Counted from the stretch's first letter, positions 1-9,286 are shown. The stretch is DNA of 64,000 nt from Actinomycetes bacterium (GCA_029782355.1 JAKOUY010000011.1:434001-498000); one strand, 5' to 3'. Program-made: numbers and translations. The notes: a model not told the origin generated them from the sequence alone.

Positions 1-2
1 CG

Positions 3-671
3 GAGATCCGCCGGAACGCGGCCCGCGGCTTTCGGACGGTCAGCCTTCCCGAGCGCCCGCATCTCATCGGCTTCCCCGCGCTGTTCGACACCGAGCACTG
101 GGACCCGATCATCCGGGCCTGCGCCGACACCGACACGGTCATCTCCGTTCACGTCGGCTCGTCCGGCGGTTACCCCAGCCCCCCGGGTGCCCCCGCACTG
201 CAACTGGGGGCGACGCTGTTCGGTCAGCTGTCCTTGGCCGCCTGCGCCGAGTGGCTGTGGTCGGGCGTCGCCGTGCGCTACCCGACCCTGCGCATCGCCA
301 TGAGCGAGGGCGGCATCGGCTGGGTCCCGATGCTGCTCGACCGGCTCGACAACATCGTCGACCGCAGCGGCTACGGCATCTCCGAGTGGGGCATCCGCCC
401 GGCCGACGTCCTGGCACGCAACTTCTGGTTCTGCACGATCGACGACCCGAGCACCATCGATCTGCGGCACCGCATCGGCGTCGAGCGGATCATGCTGGAG
501 ACGGACTACCCGCACGGCGACGGCACCTGGCCCGACACCCAGTCCGTCATCGCCGCGGCCTGGGGCCACATCCCGCCCCGGGAGCTCCGGCGGATGTGCT
601 CGGAGAACGCCGCCGAGCTGTTCCGCCACCCGCTGCCCGACGTGGTGCTCCCGCTGGACGATGGCCGATGA
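3..671 (+). CDS. Amidohydrolase (amidohydrolase_2 family), C-terminal part
   Basis: The frame is open from the left window edge to a TGA at 669-671, giving about 222 residues of a protein whose N-terminus lies outside. Readable stretches include VISVHVGSSG, RIAMSEGGIGWVP and ERIMLETDYPHGDGTWPD. These match the last strands of the metal-dependent TIM-barrel hydrolases of the amidohydrolase_2 type, where the late Asp (here in ETDYPH) is a metal or catalytic ligand. Relatives hydrolyse or decarboxylate small aromatic or cyclic acids; the substrate here cannot be told. The stop overlaps the start of the enoyl-CoA hydratase gene by 3 bases, so the two are probably co-translated in one degradative operon. 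Confidence 0.8.
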   Translation, partial: EIRRNAARGFRTVSLPERPHLIGFPALFDTEHWDPIIRACADTDTVISVHVGSSGGYPSPPGAPALQLGATLFGQLSLAACAEWLWSGVAVRYPTLRIAMSEGGIGWVPMLLDRLDNIVDRSGYGISEWGIRPADVLARNFWFCTIDDPSTIDLRHRIGVERIMLETDYPHGDGTWPDTQSVIAAAWGHIPPRELRRMCSENAAELFRHPLPDVVLPLDDGR

Positions 672-1495
672 GCGCGCCGAACCCGGCCAAGCCGTACCCG
701 GACCCGGTCGAGGGGTTGGCGGTCACGGTCGACGACGGTGTGGTGCGCATCGTCATCGACCGACCGGCGCGGCGCAACATGTTCACCGACGACATGGTCC
801 TGGCGCTGACCGACACCGTCGACGCCGCCGGCAGCGACGGGCAGGCCCGAGTCGTGGTCATCTCGGCGACGGGCGAGCACTTCTGCGCCGGATTCGACCT
901 GTCGGAGCGCACGTCGCCGTCCGGGCCGACTCGGGCGGGTGAGATCCAGCGGCGGATGCGCTGGCACGTCGGGCGCCTGATTCCGGCGCTGCTCGAGGTG
1001 CAGACGCCGGTGGTCTGCCAGGTCCACGGGGCTGCGTCCGGGCTCGGGCTGGCCATCGCCCTGGCCGCCGACTTCACCGTCGCCAGCGACGACGCCAAGT
1101 TCATCGCCCCCTTCGTCGGACTCGGCTTCACGCCCGACAGCGGGGTCAGCTGGCTGCTCCCCCGACTCGTCGGCCTGACCCGTGCCAAGCAGATGCTGAT
1201 GCTCGGTCGGCGGGTGCGCGGCCACGAGGCCGCCGACTGCGGGATGATCCACCAGGCGGTTCCGGCCGAGCAGCTCGCCGAGGCGACCGAGGCGCTGGTG
1301 GCCGAGCTGCGCCGGGCTCCCACGGTGGCCGTCGGGCTGAGCAAGACGTTGATCCACCGCGGCCTCAGCGTCGATCTGGCTCGCCATCTCGCCGACGAGG
1401 GCCAGGCGATGGAGCTGTCCAGCCGCTCGGAGGACTTCCGTGAGGCCGCTCGAGCCGCTGCCGAGCGTCGCCCCCCGGACTTCACCGGTCGTTGA
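668..1495 (+). CDS. Enoyl-CoA hydratase/isomerase family protein
   Basis: This is a 275-residue crotonase-fold protein, the usual length for the family. Family signatures are visible: IDRPARRNMF near the N-terminus, the oxyanion-hole segment GEHFCAGFDLSE, and VHGAASGLGLAIALAADF. Members add water to, isomerise or hydrolyse acyl-CoA thioesters in the cytosol. The exact reaction is not fixed, because the position of the usual catalytic Glu is occupied by variable residues in many paralogues. The ATG at 668 overlaps the stop of the amidohydrolase gene (ATGA), which favours this start. The 3' end overlaps the convergent VOC gene by 14 bases. Confidence 0.87.
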   Translation: MSAPNPAKPYPDPVEGLAVTVDDGVVRIVIDRPARRNMFTDDMVLALTDTVDAAGSDGQARVVVISATGEHFCAGFDLSERTSPSGPTRAGEIQRRMRWHVGRLIPALLEVQTPVVCQVHGAASGLGLAIALAADFTVASDDAKFIAPFVGLGFTPDSGVSWLLPRLVGLTRAKQMLMLGRRVRGHEAADCGMIHQAVPAEQLAEATEALVAELRRAPTVAVGLSKTLIHRGLSVDLARHLADEGQAMELSSRSEDFREAARAAAERRPPDFTGR

Positions 1496-1922
1496 GCGGG
1501 TCCGGCGCGTCGCCGGGCGTCTCCTCGAGGATCTCCCACACGTTGCCCTGCGGATCGGCAATCAGCGCGAAGCGGGAACCGGGCCGGTGACTGGTCACCG
1601 GTGTCAGCACCGTCGCCCCGGCGAGCTCGGCGGCCTGGACGGTGGCCTGGGCGTCGGCCACGTGGGCAGCGGCATAGGCGAACCCGGCATGGTGATGCCA
1701 GGTCGGACGCTCGGGCGGTGGCAGCGCACCGCCGGCCGGCTGGTACAGCTTGGCGCGCGCCGCACCGGACGACCCGTCCACCAGGCGGAGCACCAGCCCC
1801 TCCGGAAACGTCAACCGACGCTGCACGCGCCACCCGAAGCCGCGCTCGTAGAACTCGGCCAGGCGCTCGGCGTCAGCGGTGACCATCCCGACTTCGACGG
1901 CAGCGCCGCGCCCACCGGTCAC
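1482..1922 (-). CDS. VOC (glyoxalase/bleomycin-resistance) family protein
   Basis: A 146-residue protein of the vicinal-oxygen-chelate fold. Features are AERLAEFYERGFGW near the N-terminus, HHHAGFAYAAAHV in the middle and FALIADPQGNVWEI near the C-terminus, the last being the typical closing strand with a metal-binding Glu. The family includes dioxygenases, lyases and epimerases that use a divalent metal; the substrate is unknown. I chose the GTG at 1922 because it overlaps the stop of the upstream enoyl-CoA hydratase gene (GTGA) and because upstream codons read as low-complexity antisense sequence. Coupling suggests a shared role in acyl-CoA or small-acid metabolism. Confidence 0.82.
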   Translation of the reverse strand: MTGGRGAAVEVGMVTADAERLAEFYERGFGWRVQRRLTFPEGLVLRLVDGSSGAARAKLYQPAGGALPPPERPTWHHHAGFAYAAAHVADAQATVQAAELAGATVLTPVTSHRPGSRFALIADPQGNVWEILEETPGDAPDPLNDR

Positions 1923-2725
1923 GGCTTGTGATCCGTGAACACCGGGGCACGGCCTTCCTTGCGCGCCCGGGTGGCCTCCTCGAAGTTCTCCGTCAGGATC
2001 CGCATGTACAGCTGGCCGATCCCCTCGGCGTGCATGTGGGCCTCCAACGACGAGGCCTCCATGCTGTGCCACAGCGTCCGTTTGGTGATCTCGATGCCCG
2101 GCTGGGAGAGCCGACCGATCCGCTGGCCGATCTCGATGGCCGCGCCGACCACGTCGTCGACCACGTCGGTGACCAGCCCGAGGGCGAGGGCTTCGGTGGC
2201 ATCGACGTCACGGCCGGTCAACATCAGCTCGGCGGCTCGACCCTGACCGATCAACCGCGGCAGGAGAAAGCTCAAGCCCAGTTCGCTGGCGGTCAGCCCG
2301 TTGTTGATCCCCGCCGCCCGGAAGTATGCGTCGGGTGCGGCGATGCGGATGTCGCAGGCGGCGGCGAGGCACAGCCCACCCCCGATCGCCGCGCCGTTGA
2401 CGGCGGCGATCACCGGCTGGTGCATCCGCCGGATGGTCAGGATCACCTCGTCGAGGATCTCCATGGTGCGCAGGGCGATCGTCGGTTTGGTGACGCCGTC
2501 GATGCGCGGCGGGATCCCGGCGAACTCCTGGTCCGCGCCCGAGCAGAACCCCCGCCCGGCGCCGGTGATCACCACGGCCCGCAGCGAGTTGTCGTAGCCC
2601 AGCTCCACCAGTCGCTGACGGAACGGGACCATCACGTCGAAGGCCATCGCGTTCATCCGCTCCGGACGGTTGAGGGTGACGACGGCGATGTGGTCGACCG
2701 GGCGGTCGACGAGCACGAACTCCAC
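1919..2725 (-). CDS. Enoyl-CoA hydratase/isomerase family protein
   Basis: A 268-residue crotonase-family protein. It shows VVTLNRPERMNAM, ITGAGRGFCSGAD (oxyanion-hole segment) and VNGAAIGGGLCLAAACDIRIA, with a C-terminal RKEGRAPVF close to the usual end of family members. It probably hydrates or isomerises an acyl-CoA in fatty or branched acid breakdown. The gene is the first of a two-gene unit with the VOC gene and lies 11 bases from the stop of a TetR-type regulator on the same strand, so all three may share a transcript from upstream of the regulator. Confidence 0.88.
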   Translation of the reverse strand: MEFVLVDRPVDHIAVVTLNRPERMNAMAFDVMVPFRQRLVELGYDNSLRAVVITGAGRGFCSGADQEFAGIPPRIDGVTKPTIALRTMEILDEVILTIRRMHQPVIAAVNGAAIGGGLCLAAACDIRIAAPDAYFRAAGINNGLTASELGLSFLLPRLIGQGRAAELMLTGRDVDATEALALGLVTDVVDDVVGAAIEIGQRIGRLSQPGIEITKRTLWHSMEASSLEAHMHAEGIGQLYMRILTENFEEATRARKEGRAPVFTDHKP

Positions 2726-2736
2726 GAGGCCCGACG

Positions 2737-3507
2737 CTAACGAACGTCCGCCGCCGGCGGATCACCGCGGCCGGCGGCGCCGTCGGCGACTGGGCGAGCG
2801 CGACGGATCTCCATCGGCCGGGAGATGCCGACGCCGAACAGCCGGTCGAGCACATCACCGGCGGCCGGCCCAGGGTCGACGTCGTCCTCCCCCCAGGCCA
2901 GCAGTGCGGCGCGGACCACCCCGATCATCGCGTTCGCCGTGGCCCGGGCCCGCAGACGGGCTTCCACCGACGCCGGCCACTCACCCCACCCGCGCAGCAG
3001 GAACTCGGCGATCGCCGCCTCGTAGTCGCGGTCGGATCGGGCGTCCTCGTCGCGCAGCTCGTCGACGCCCATCATCAGCTGATAGCGCAGCCGGCGAGTC
3101 GACGACGAGGCGTCGAGCGTGGTGCGCAGGACCAGGATGACCCGGGCCACCGGATCGGGGGTCGACTCCGGGTCCCCGAGCAGATGGACGAAGCGACGCA
3201 GGCGGACGTCGTGGTCGGGGTAGGCGGCAGCCGCCTTGGTCGGGAAGTGCAGGAAGAACGTGCGTGGGCTGACCCCGGCCCGGGCGGCGATGTCGTCCAC
3301 CGTGGTCGCCTCGTACCCGTTGCTGGCGAACAGCTCCAGGGCGGCCGTCGCCAAGGCCCGCCGCGTGGCCCGGCGGTTGAGCTCGCGCTGCGTCGGTCCG
3401 CGACGACGCCCTGGCTCCACCGCCCCCGACACCGCCGCCGACTCCGCTGCATCGGATGCAGCCCCCGCGCCACCCTCGGGGCTGCGTGGGGCGCGTCCGG
3501 TCGTCAC
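2737..3507 (-). CDS. TetR family transcriptional regulator
   Basis: A 256-residue protein. An Ala/Gly/Pro-rich tail of about 45 residues precedes a clear TetR DNA-binding helix-turn-helix, with ALELFASNGYEATTVDDIA, then AGVSPRTFFLHFPTKAAAAY. The C-terminal helical domain would bind an effector. The chosen GTG (3507) starts VTTGRAPRSP; longer in-frame readings upstream translate the antisense of the signal peptide of the next gene and were discarded. It lies upstream of the acyl-CoA genes and is divergent from the ABC importer operon, so either unit could be its target. An inverted repeat near 3612-3630 is a candidate operator. Confidence 0.87.
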   Translation of the reverse strand: MTTGRAPRSPEGGAGAASDAAESAAVSGAVEPGRRRGPTQRELNRRATRRALATAALELFASNGYEATTVDDIAARAGVSPRTFFLHFPTKAAAAYPDHDVRLRRFVHLLGDPESTPDPVARVILVLRTTLDASSSTRRLRYQLMMGVDELRDEDARSDRDYEAAIAEFLLRGWGEWPASVEARLRARATANAMIGVVRAALLAWGEDDVDPGPAAGDVLDRLFGVGISRPMEIRRARPVADGAAGRGDPPAADVR

Positions 3508-3573
3508 CCGGCGGAGTCTAGCGCCCCACCATTGCTCGCTCGGGACGGACTCGTGAGCCGCTCGCTCGACAGC

Positions 3574-3602
3574 TTGACGCTCACCACCGGGTCTGTTTGA
3601 AT
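3574..3602 (+). promoter_or_regulatory. Predicted sigma-70-type promoter of the importer/kinase/lyase operon
   Basis: TTGACG (3574-3579) and TTGAAT (3597-3602) are separated by exactly 17 bases, close to the housekeeping consensus. The start of transcription would fall near 3609, about 47 bases before the first ATG of the operon. The hexamers and spacing are seen directly; activity is inferred. Confidence 0.55.
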
Positions 3603-3611
3603 GCAGTCGGT

Positions 3612-3630
3612 GCACCGATTGGGGCGGTGC
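3612..3630. promoter_or_regulatory. Inverted repeat near the transcription start, candidate TetR operator
   Basis: GCACCG at 3612-3617 is mirrored by CGGTGC at 3625-3630 around a 7-base centre. It sits just after the predicted start of transcription of the importer operon and in the divergent gap with the TetR gene. A repressor bound here would block the operon. It could alternatively be a short mRNA hairpin. Confidence 0.35.
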
Positions 3631-3655
3631 GATGGACCCGACGAGGGAGACCGTC

Positions 3656-5266
3656 ATGATTCGTGAGCTTGCCCGGACGTCGTCGTCGGCTCGTCGCCGG
3701 CCGCGGCGTGGCCTCGGTCTGGTCGCCGTCGCCGGAGCGTTGGCAACCGTGGTCGGCGTGGCGCCGGCCGCAGCCCGCCAGGCCCAGGCCGACACGCTGG
3801 TCATCGATCGAGGCATGGACATCAACTCGCTGGACCCGGCTCGGGCGTACTGCGACACCTGCCAGATCTTCATGACCGCGGTCTACGAGACGTTGGTCGG
3901 GTTGGCGCCGGACAACACCACCCTGGTGCCCCGGCTGGCAACGAGCTGGGAGTCCAACGCCGCCCAGACCACGTTCACCTTCCATCTCGACCCGAAGGCG
4001 ACCTTCGCCGACGGCAAGCCGGTGACCAGCGCCGACGTCAAGTTCAGCTGGGAGCGACTGAAGGGCCTGGCCGGCTCGGCGTCGTACATGGTCAGCACGA
4101 TCCAGGCGATCGACGCGTCCGACCCGCACACCGTCGTCGTCACCCTGACCCAGCCGAACTCGGCCTTCCTCGCCCAGACCAACGGCAGCTACCTGGGGAT
4201 TGTCGAGCAGTCGGTTGCGGCGGCGAACGGGGCGACCGCCGACCCCACCACCGACAAGGCCGAGCCGTGGTTCCTGGCGCACTCCGCCGGCAGCGGTCCG
4301 TTCGTGCTCGAGTCCTACGAGCCGGGCAACGAGCTGCGCTTCCGGCGCAACGATGCCTATTGGGGCACCAAGCCGGCGTTCGCCGAAGTGGTCATCAAGG
4401 AGACGCCACAGGCGGTCACCCAGCGCCAGCAGCTGGAGCAGGGCGAGGCCGACATCGCCATGCAGCTCTCCGCCGACGTCGCGTCGGGGATGGCCGGGCC
4501 GGACGTCTCGGTGCAGAAGGTCCCGAGCTACAACTTCGTCTACCTCGCGTTGAGCCCCGGTGCGGCCGGCGGCGAGGGGCTGACGCCGCAGGTTCGCCAG
4601 GCGATCCGCCTGGCCCTCGACTACCACGGGCTGGTCGACGTGACGGTGGGCGGCGCCGGACGCCCCCAGGCCTCGCCGATCCCCAACGGCTTCGCCGGCA
4701 CCGACGGGCTGGCCGAGCCGACCCAGGACGTCGCCAAGGCCAAGGAGCTGCTGTCCGCTGCCGGCGTCACCAACCTGACCCTCGACGCCACGTTCCCGTC
4801 GCTCAACGTCTACGGAGTCGACTTCAGCACGGCGATGCAGAAGGTCCAGGCCGACCTGCAAGCAGTCGGCATCACCCTGAAGCTCAATCCGGTCGAGATC
4901 TCGGTGTGGGCCGACAAGATCGGCAAGGACGGCATTCCGGTGACGATGCTCTACTTCGCCCCCGACTTCACCGACTCCAGCCAGTACGTGCAGTACTTCG
5001 GGCTGACCACCGGCTCGCAATGGCAGAGTTGGAGCAAGGCTCCGGCCAACACCCAGGAGGCCGACCAGCTGTCCAAGGCCTTCGCCGAGCCCGACCCGGC
5101 CAGGCGCGCCGCGGTCTACCACCAGTTGGCGACGATGATGATCGACGACCAGGTCATCATCCCGGTGGTCAACCCGGACCTGTTCCTGGCTGCCCGCTCC
5201 GACATCCAGGGCATGCACTACAGCGTGTGCTGCAACCTCGACCTGGCCAGGCTGAGCCGCGGCTGA
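3656..5266 (+). CDS. ABC importer substrate-binding protein, family 5 (peptide/nickel type)
   Basis: A 536-residue secreted protein. The N-terminus has a long Arg-rich n-region (ARRRPRRG), a hydrophobic core and AARQAQA before DTLVIDRG, a plausible signal peptidase I site. No Cys is present for lipid attachment. The mature part is typical of family 5 binding proteins: MDINSLDPARAY, FHLDPKATFADGKPVTSADVKFSWERL and VPSYNFVYLAL. The ATG at 3656 was preferred over one 24 bases upstream because GAGGGAG lies 6-7 bases before it. It is the first gene of an operon with permeases, ATPases, an FGGY kinase and a PLP lyase. The substrate is unknown; the family carries peptides, nickel, sugars and opines. 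Confidence 0.9.
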   Translation: MIRELARTSSSARRRPRRGLGLVAVAGALATVVGVAPAAARQAQADTLVIDRGMDINSLDPARAYCDTCQIFMTAVYETLVGLAPDNTTLVPRLATSWESNAAQTTFTFHLDPKATFADGKPVTSADVKFSWERLKGLAGSASYMVSTIQAIDASDPHTVVVTLTQPNSAFLAQTNGSYLGIVEQSVAAANGATADPTTDKAEPWFLAHSAGSGPFVLESYEPGNELRFRRNDAYWGTKPAFAEVVIKETPQAVTQRQQLEQGEADIAMQLSADVASGMAGPDVSVQKVPSYNFVYLALSPGAAGGEGLTPQVRQAIRLALDYHGLVDVTVGGAGRPQASPIPNGFAGTDGLAEPTQDVAKAKELLSAAGVTNLTLDATFPSLNVYGVDFSTAMQKVQADLQAVGITLKLNPVEISVWADKIGKDGIPVTMLYFAPDFTDSSQYVQYFGLTTGSQWQSWSKAPANTQEADQLSKAFAEPDPARRAAVYHQLATMMIDDQVIIPVVNPDLFLAARSDIQGMHYSVCCNLDLARLSRG

Positions 5267-5305
5267 TCGGCAGCCCGACCTGACGGCGCACCGCAACCCG
5301 TCCAC

Positions 5306-6319
5306 GTGATCCGGTACCTGGCCCGCCGTGTGGCGGTGATGCCGCTGCTCCTGCTGGGGACGGCGTCGATGGTGTTCGTCGTGTCCCGGGCGACGAGCGG
5401 CAACCCGCTCGTGTCCATCGTCGGTGCCCGCAACCTGAACAACCCGGTGATCGTGGCCGCCGCCAAGCAGCGGTGGGGCCTCGATCGCTCGCTGCCCGTG
5501 CAGTACGGCCGGTTCATGATCAACCTGCTGCGCGGCGATCTGGGAACGTCGTTCTCGACTCGCCGGCCGGTGCTGCGCGATCTGTGGGACCGCCTCCCGG
5601 CCACCCTGGAGCTGACCATCGCCGCCCTGGTGCTCGGCAGCGCCGTCGGGATCCTGCTCGGCGTGCTCGCCGCCCGCCACCGCAACCGGGCACTCGACCA
5701 CGGTGCCCGGGCGGTGGGGCTGCTCGGCTCCTCGCTGCCCGCCTTCTGGTTGGGCATGCTGCTGCTCTACCTGCTGTACTCCCGACTCGGCTGGGTGCAG
5801 GGGCCGAACCGGTTGAACGCCAGGGTCCGCCCACCCACCCGGCTGACCGGGTTCTTCACCGTCGACTCGCTGCTCCACGGCCAGTGGAGCCTGCTGTGGC
5901 AGGCGTGCATGCACCTCGTGCTGCCCGCCACCGTCCTGGCCTGGGGGGTGGTTGGCATCGTCTCCCGGCTGGTGCGCGCCAGCCTGCTGGAGGAGCTGTC
6001 TAGCGAGTACGTGCGCGTCGCCCGGGCGATGGGGCTGCGCGAGCGCACGGTCGTGGCCACCCACGCGCTGCGCAACGCCCTGCTGCCAACGATCACCATC
6101 GTCGCCTTCGCCTTCGCCTACCTGATCACCAACGCCGTGCTGGTCGAGAAGGTCTTCTCCTGGCCGGGGGTCGGCAGCTACGCCGTCGAGGCCGCCCGCC
6201 AGCTGGACTATCCCGCCGTCGCAGGCGTGACCCTGCTCGGCGGGTTGGCCTTCCTCCTGACCAACCTGGTGAGCGACATCGCCTACACCATGGCCGACCC
6301 GCGGATCCAGCTGTCATGA
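5306..6319 (+). CDS. ABC importer permease, DppB/OppB type
   Basis: A 337-residue integral membrane protein starting at GTG 5306 with the standard N-terminal helix of DppB-like permeases. Several membrane segments follow, and the EAA-type loop that contacts the ATPase is visible (YVRVARAMGLRERTV followed by THALRNALLPTIT). It would form half of the membrane channel with the next gene product. It lies 39 bases after the binding-protein gene and overlaps the next permease gene as ATGA. Confidence 0.92.
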   Translation: MIRYLARRVAVMPLLLLGTASMVFVVSRATSGNPLVSIVGARNLNNPVIVAAAKQRWGLDRSLPVQYGRFMINLLRGDLGTSFSTRRPVLRDLWDRLPATLELTIAALVLGSAVGILLGVLAARHRNRALDHGARAVGLLGSSLPAFWLGMLLLYLLYSRLGWVQGPNRLNARVRPPTRLTGFFTVDSLLHGQWSLLWQACMHLVLPATVLAWGVVGIVSRLVRASLLEELSSEYVRVARAMGLRERTVVATHALRNALLPTITIVAFAFAYLITNAVLVEKVFSWPGVGSYAVEAARQLDYPAVAGVTLLGGLAFLLTNLVSDIAYTMADPRIQLS

Positions 6320-7197
6320 ACGCCGCCATCGCCCCGACCGTGGAACCCACCGCGGCACGCCGCACCTCGCGCTCGGCTCGGCACCGACCGGCATGGCGGC
6401 GCGGCGCGGCGCTGGCGGGACTGGTCGTGTTGGGTGTCTGGATCGTGATCGCCCTGACCTTGCCGTGGTGGTCCCCGCACGGTCCGCGCGACGTCGTCGG
6501 GCCGCGCCTGCGCCCGCCCGGTCGACACGCCTGGATGGGTACCGACGCGCTCGGTCGCGACGTCCTGATCCGCACCCTGTGGGGGGCGCGCACCTCGCTG
6601 CCCGTCGCCGTGATCGTCATCGCCGGCGCGGTCCTCCTCGGCTGCCTGATCGGGGCCGTTGCCGGGGCCGCCGGCGGCCTGACCGACGCCGTGCTCATGC
6701 GCCTGGTCGACATCACCATGGCGTTCCCCCCGGTGCTGCTGGCGATGGCGATCACCGCCTCGCGCGGGCCCGGCATCGGCAACGCCCTAATGGCCATGGT
6801 GCTGGTGTGGTGGCCGATCTACGCCCGGCTCCTGCGCTCGCAGATCGTCGCCGTCCGCCACCGGGAGTTCGTCGAGTCGGCAACCGCCGTCGGTGCCTCG
6901 CCGCTGTTGACGCTGCGGCGCTACATCCTGCCCATGTCGTTCACCCCGGTGCTGGTCAACGCCTCGATGGACCTCGGGCAGGTGGTCATGCTGACCGCTG
7001 CGCTGAGCTTCATCGGCCTCGGCGCCCGCCCGCCCTCGCCGGAGTGGGGGGCGATGATCACCGAGGGCGCCACCAACTTCTACCAGTGGTGGATCGCCCT
7101 GTGCCCCGGCCTGGCCATCGTGACCGTCGTGCTGGCCTGCAACTTCGTGGGCGATGCCCTGCGTGACACGTTCGACGTCCGGGACACGTTCGAATGA
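6316..7197 (+). CDS. ABC importer permease, DppC/OppC type
   Basis: A 293-residue membrane protein. A first helix near residues 30-50 is followed by MGTDALGRDVLIRTLWGARTS, the hallmark of DppC-like permeases. The ATPase-contact loop is REFVESATAVGASPLLTL followed by RRYILPMSF, and the C-terminal segment is SFIGLGARPPSPEWGAM. It pairs with the preceding permease. It overlaps the permease upstream and the ATPase downstream by 4 bases each (ATGA), so the genes are translationally coupled. Confidence 0.92.
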   Translation: MNAAIAPTVEPTAARRTSRSARHRPAWRRGAALAGLVVLGVWIVIALTLPWWSPHGPRDVVGPRLRPPGRHAWMGTDALGRDVLIRTLWGARTSLPVAVIVIAGAVLLGCLIGAVAGAAGGLTDAVLMRLVDITMAFPPVLLAMAITASRGPGIGNALMAMVLVWWPIYARLLRSQIVAVRHREFVESATAVGASPLLTLRRYILPMSFTPVLVNASMDLGQVVMLTAALSFIGLGARPPSPEWGAMITEGATNFYQWWIALCPGLAIVTVVLACNFVGDALRDTFDVRDTFE

Positions 7198-8234
7198 CGA
7201 CGGTGACGACGACCGCGCCCGCACCCGGCAGCTCCGCCGGCGAGCAACCGGTGCTGACCATCGACGACGTCCACGTGACCTTCCGCGGCGAGCACCACGG
7301 CGACCCGGGCATCCCAGCGGTGCGCGGGGTCAGCTTGCAGGTCGCCGCGGGTGAGGCCCTCGCCGTGGTCGGCGAGTCCGGCTCGGGCAAGAGCGCCACG
7401 ATGCTGGCCGTGCTCGGCTTGCACGGCCATGCCACCGTGCGCGGCTCGGTCCGATTCGACGGGCGGGAACTGCTCGGCAGCCCCGAGTCGGTGCTGCGGA
7501 CGGTGCGCGGTGCCGGGATCGCCATGATCTTCCAGGATCCGATGACCTCGCTCAACCCGGTGCTCACCGTCGGGCGCCAGCTGGCCATGGCCATGCACGC
7601 CCATCAACCCGGTCTCTCCCGCCAGGCGGCCCAGCAACGCGCCGTCGAGCTGCTCGAGCGCGTGGCCATCCCCCAGGCCAGGCGACGCTGCGAGGCCTAT
7701 CCGCACGAGCTGTCCGGCGGGATGCGCCAGCGGGTGATCATCGCCATGGCCATCGCCAACCGGCCGCGGGTCCTGATCGCCGACGAGCCGACCACGGCGC
7801 TGGATGTCACCGTCCAGGCCCAGATCGTCGAGCTGCTCGGCGAGCTGCGCCGTGACGAGGGGCTGGCACTGATCCTCGTCACCCACGATCTCGGGGTGGT
7901 CGCCGGGGCCGCCGATCGGGTGGCGGTGATGTACGCCGGGACGGTGGTCGAGCACGGACCGGTCGACGCCTTCTTCGCCGCGCCGGGCCATCCGTACGGG
8001 CGCGGTCTGCTCGGCTGCCTGGCCCGGCTCGACCGTGACGCCGAGCCGGTGCCCATCGGTGGCCATCCGGTGAGCCCCCGGCAGCTTCCCCCGGGGTGCT
8101 CGTTCGCCCCGCGGTGCCCGCTCGCCGAACCGTCCTGCGACGATCACCCCCCGTCGCTGCGCCCCTGGGGTGCCACCGTCGTGGCCTGTGACGTGGTCAC
8201 CCGCGCCGCCGGATCGAGCATGGTGGCATCGTGA
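7194..8234 (+). CDS. ABC importer ATPase, DppD/OppD type
   Basis: A 346-residue nucleotide-binding subunit. Walker A is GESGSGKSA, the signature is LSGGMRQR, Walker B is [13 protein letters not shown] and the switch His is in LVTHDLGVV. The C-terminal Cys cluster ([15 protein letters not shown]) is the one that in many oligopeptide ATPases holds an iron-sulfur centre. It works as a heterodimer with the next ATPase at the cytoplasmic face of the importer. Confidence 0.93.
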   Translation: MTTVTTTAPAPGSSAGEQPVLTIDDVHVTFRGEHHGDPGIPAVRGVSLQVAAGEALAVVGESGSGKSATMLAVLGLHGHATVRGSVRFDGRELLGSPESVLRTVRGAGIAMIFQDPMTSLNPVLTVGRQLAMAMHAHQPGLSRQAAQQRAVELLERVAIPQARRRCEAYPHELSGGMRQRVIIAMAIANRPRVLIADEPTTALDVTVQAQIVELLGELRRDEGLALILVTHDLGVVAGAADRVAVMYAGTVVEHGPVDAFFAAPGHPYGRGLLGCLARLDRDAEPVPIGGHPVSPRQLPPGCSFAPRCPLAEPSCDDHPPSLRPWGATVVACDVVTRAAGSSMVAS

Positions 8235-9286
8235 CCGAGGCCCTCCACCTGATGAGCCGCGAGCCGTTGCTGGAGGTCCGCGGGCTGACCAAGCACTTCC
8301 GCATTCGCCAGGGCGGCCGACCGGCCACCGTGCACGCCGTGGAGGACGTCAGCTTCGCGGTCGATGCCGGCCAGACCCTGGCGCTGGTGGGCGAGTCGGG
8401 ATGCGGCAAGTCGACGACCGGCCGCTGCGTGCTGCGGCTGATCGAGCCGACGGCCGGCACCGTGCGCTTCCGCGGCACCGATCTGGGCACGCTCGGCGCG
8501 GCGGCGATGCGCAGCCGGCGACGGGAGCTGCAGATCGTCTTCCAGGATCCGTTGGCCTCGCTCCATCCGCGGATGCGGGTCGTCGACCTGATCAGCGAGC
8601 CCCTGCAGATCCACGGCTGGCCGGCCAACGAGATTCCCGACCGGGTCGACGAGCTGCTCGCCTTGGTCCAACTCGGTGCCGAGCACCGCTCGCGCTACCC
8701 GCACCAGTGCTCGGGCGGGCAGCGCCAGCGGGTGGGCATCGCCCGAGCGCTGGCGGCCTCGCCCGCCCTCGTCGTGCTCGACGAGCCGGTCTCGGCGCTC
8801 GACGTCAGCACCCAGGCCGAGATCGTCAAGCTCCTGGTCGAGCTGCGCCAACGGCTCGGGTTGGCCTACGTGTTCATCGCCCACGACCTGGCCGTCGTCC
8901 GCCAGCTCGCCGATCGGGTGGCGGTGATGTATCTCGGCACCATCGTCGAGTCCGGACCGGCCGCCCAGGTCTACGCCGACCCGCAGCATCCGTACACCCG
9001 GGCGCTGCTCTCGGCGGTCCCGATCCCCGACCCCAGTGTCGAGCGGCGGCGCCGCCGCATCGTGCTGGCCGGTGAGCTCCCCAGCCCGATCGATCCTCCG
9101 AGTGGCTGCCGGTTCCGGACCCGCTGCTGGATGGCCGAGCCACGCTGCGCCAGCGAGACGCCGGCGCTGCTCCCCCGCGACCCCGGGATCCCCGACCACG
9201 CCGTCGCCTGCCATCTGGTCGGGACGACGGCCAACCGCTCGCCAGGCCCGGTGCCCGCGCCGCACGACGCGGGGGCGACCGAATGA
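8231..9286 (+). CDS. ABC importer ATPase, DppF/OppF type
   Basis: A 351-residue ATPase with Walker [10 protein letters not shown], signature CSGGQRQR, Walker [14 protein letters not shown] and the switch His in FIAHDLAVV. The C-terminal oligo_HPY segment contains [15 protein letters not shown]. The GTG start overlaps the previous stop (GTGA); an in-frame ATG 10 codons on (MSREPLLE) is the alternative. The 3' end overlaps the FGGY kinase gene by 4 bases, which ties the kinase to the substrate of this importer. Confidence 0.93.
   Translation: MTEALHLMSREPLLEVRGLTKHFRIRQGGRPATVHAVEDVSFAVDAGQTLALVGESGCGKSTTGRCVLRLIEPTAGTVRFRGTDLGTLGAAAMRSRRRELQIVFQDPLASLHPRMRVVDLISEPLQIHGWPANEIPDRVDELLALVQLGAEHRSRYPHQCSGGQRQRVGIARALAASPALVVLDEPVSALDVSTQAEIVKLLVELRQRLGLAYVFIAHDLAVVRQLADRVAVMYLGTIVESGPAAQVYADPQHPYTRALLSAVPIPDPSVERRRRRIVLAGELPSPIDPPSGCRFRTRCWMAEPRCASETPALLPRDPGIPDHAVACHLVGTTANRSPGPVPAPHDAGATE

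Noticed and set aside
3581-6064. A minus-strand open frame of 827 codons opposite the first importer genes
   Set aside because: The His/Gly/Arg/Gln-rich translation is typical of antisense GC-rich sequence; the plus strand holds clear binding-protein and permease genes.
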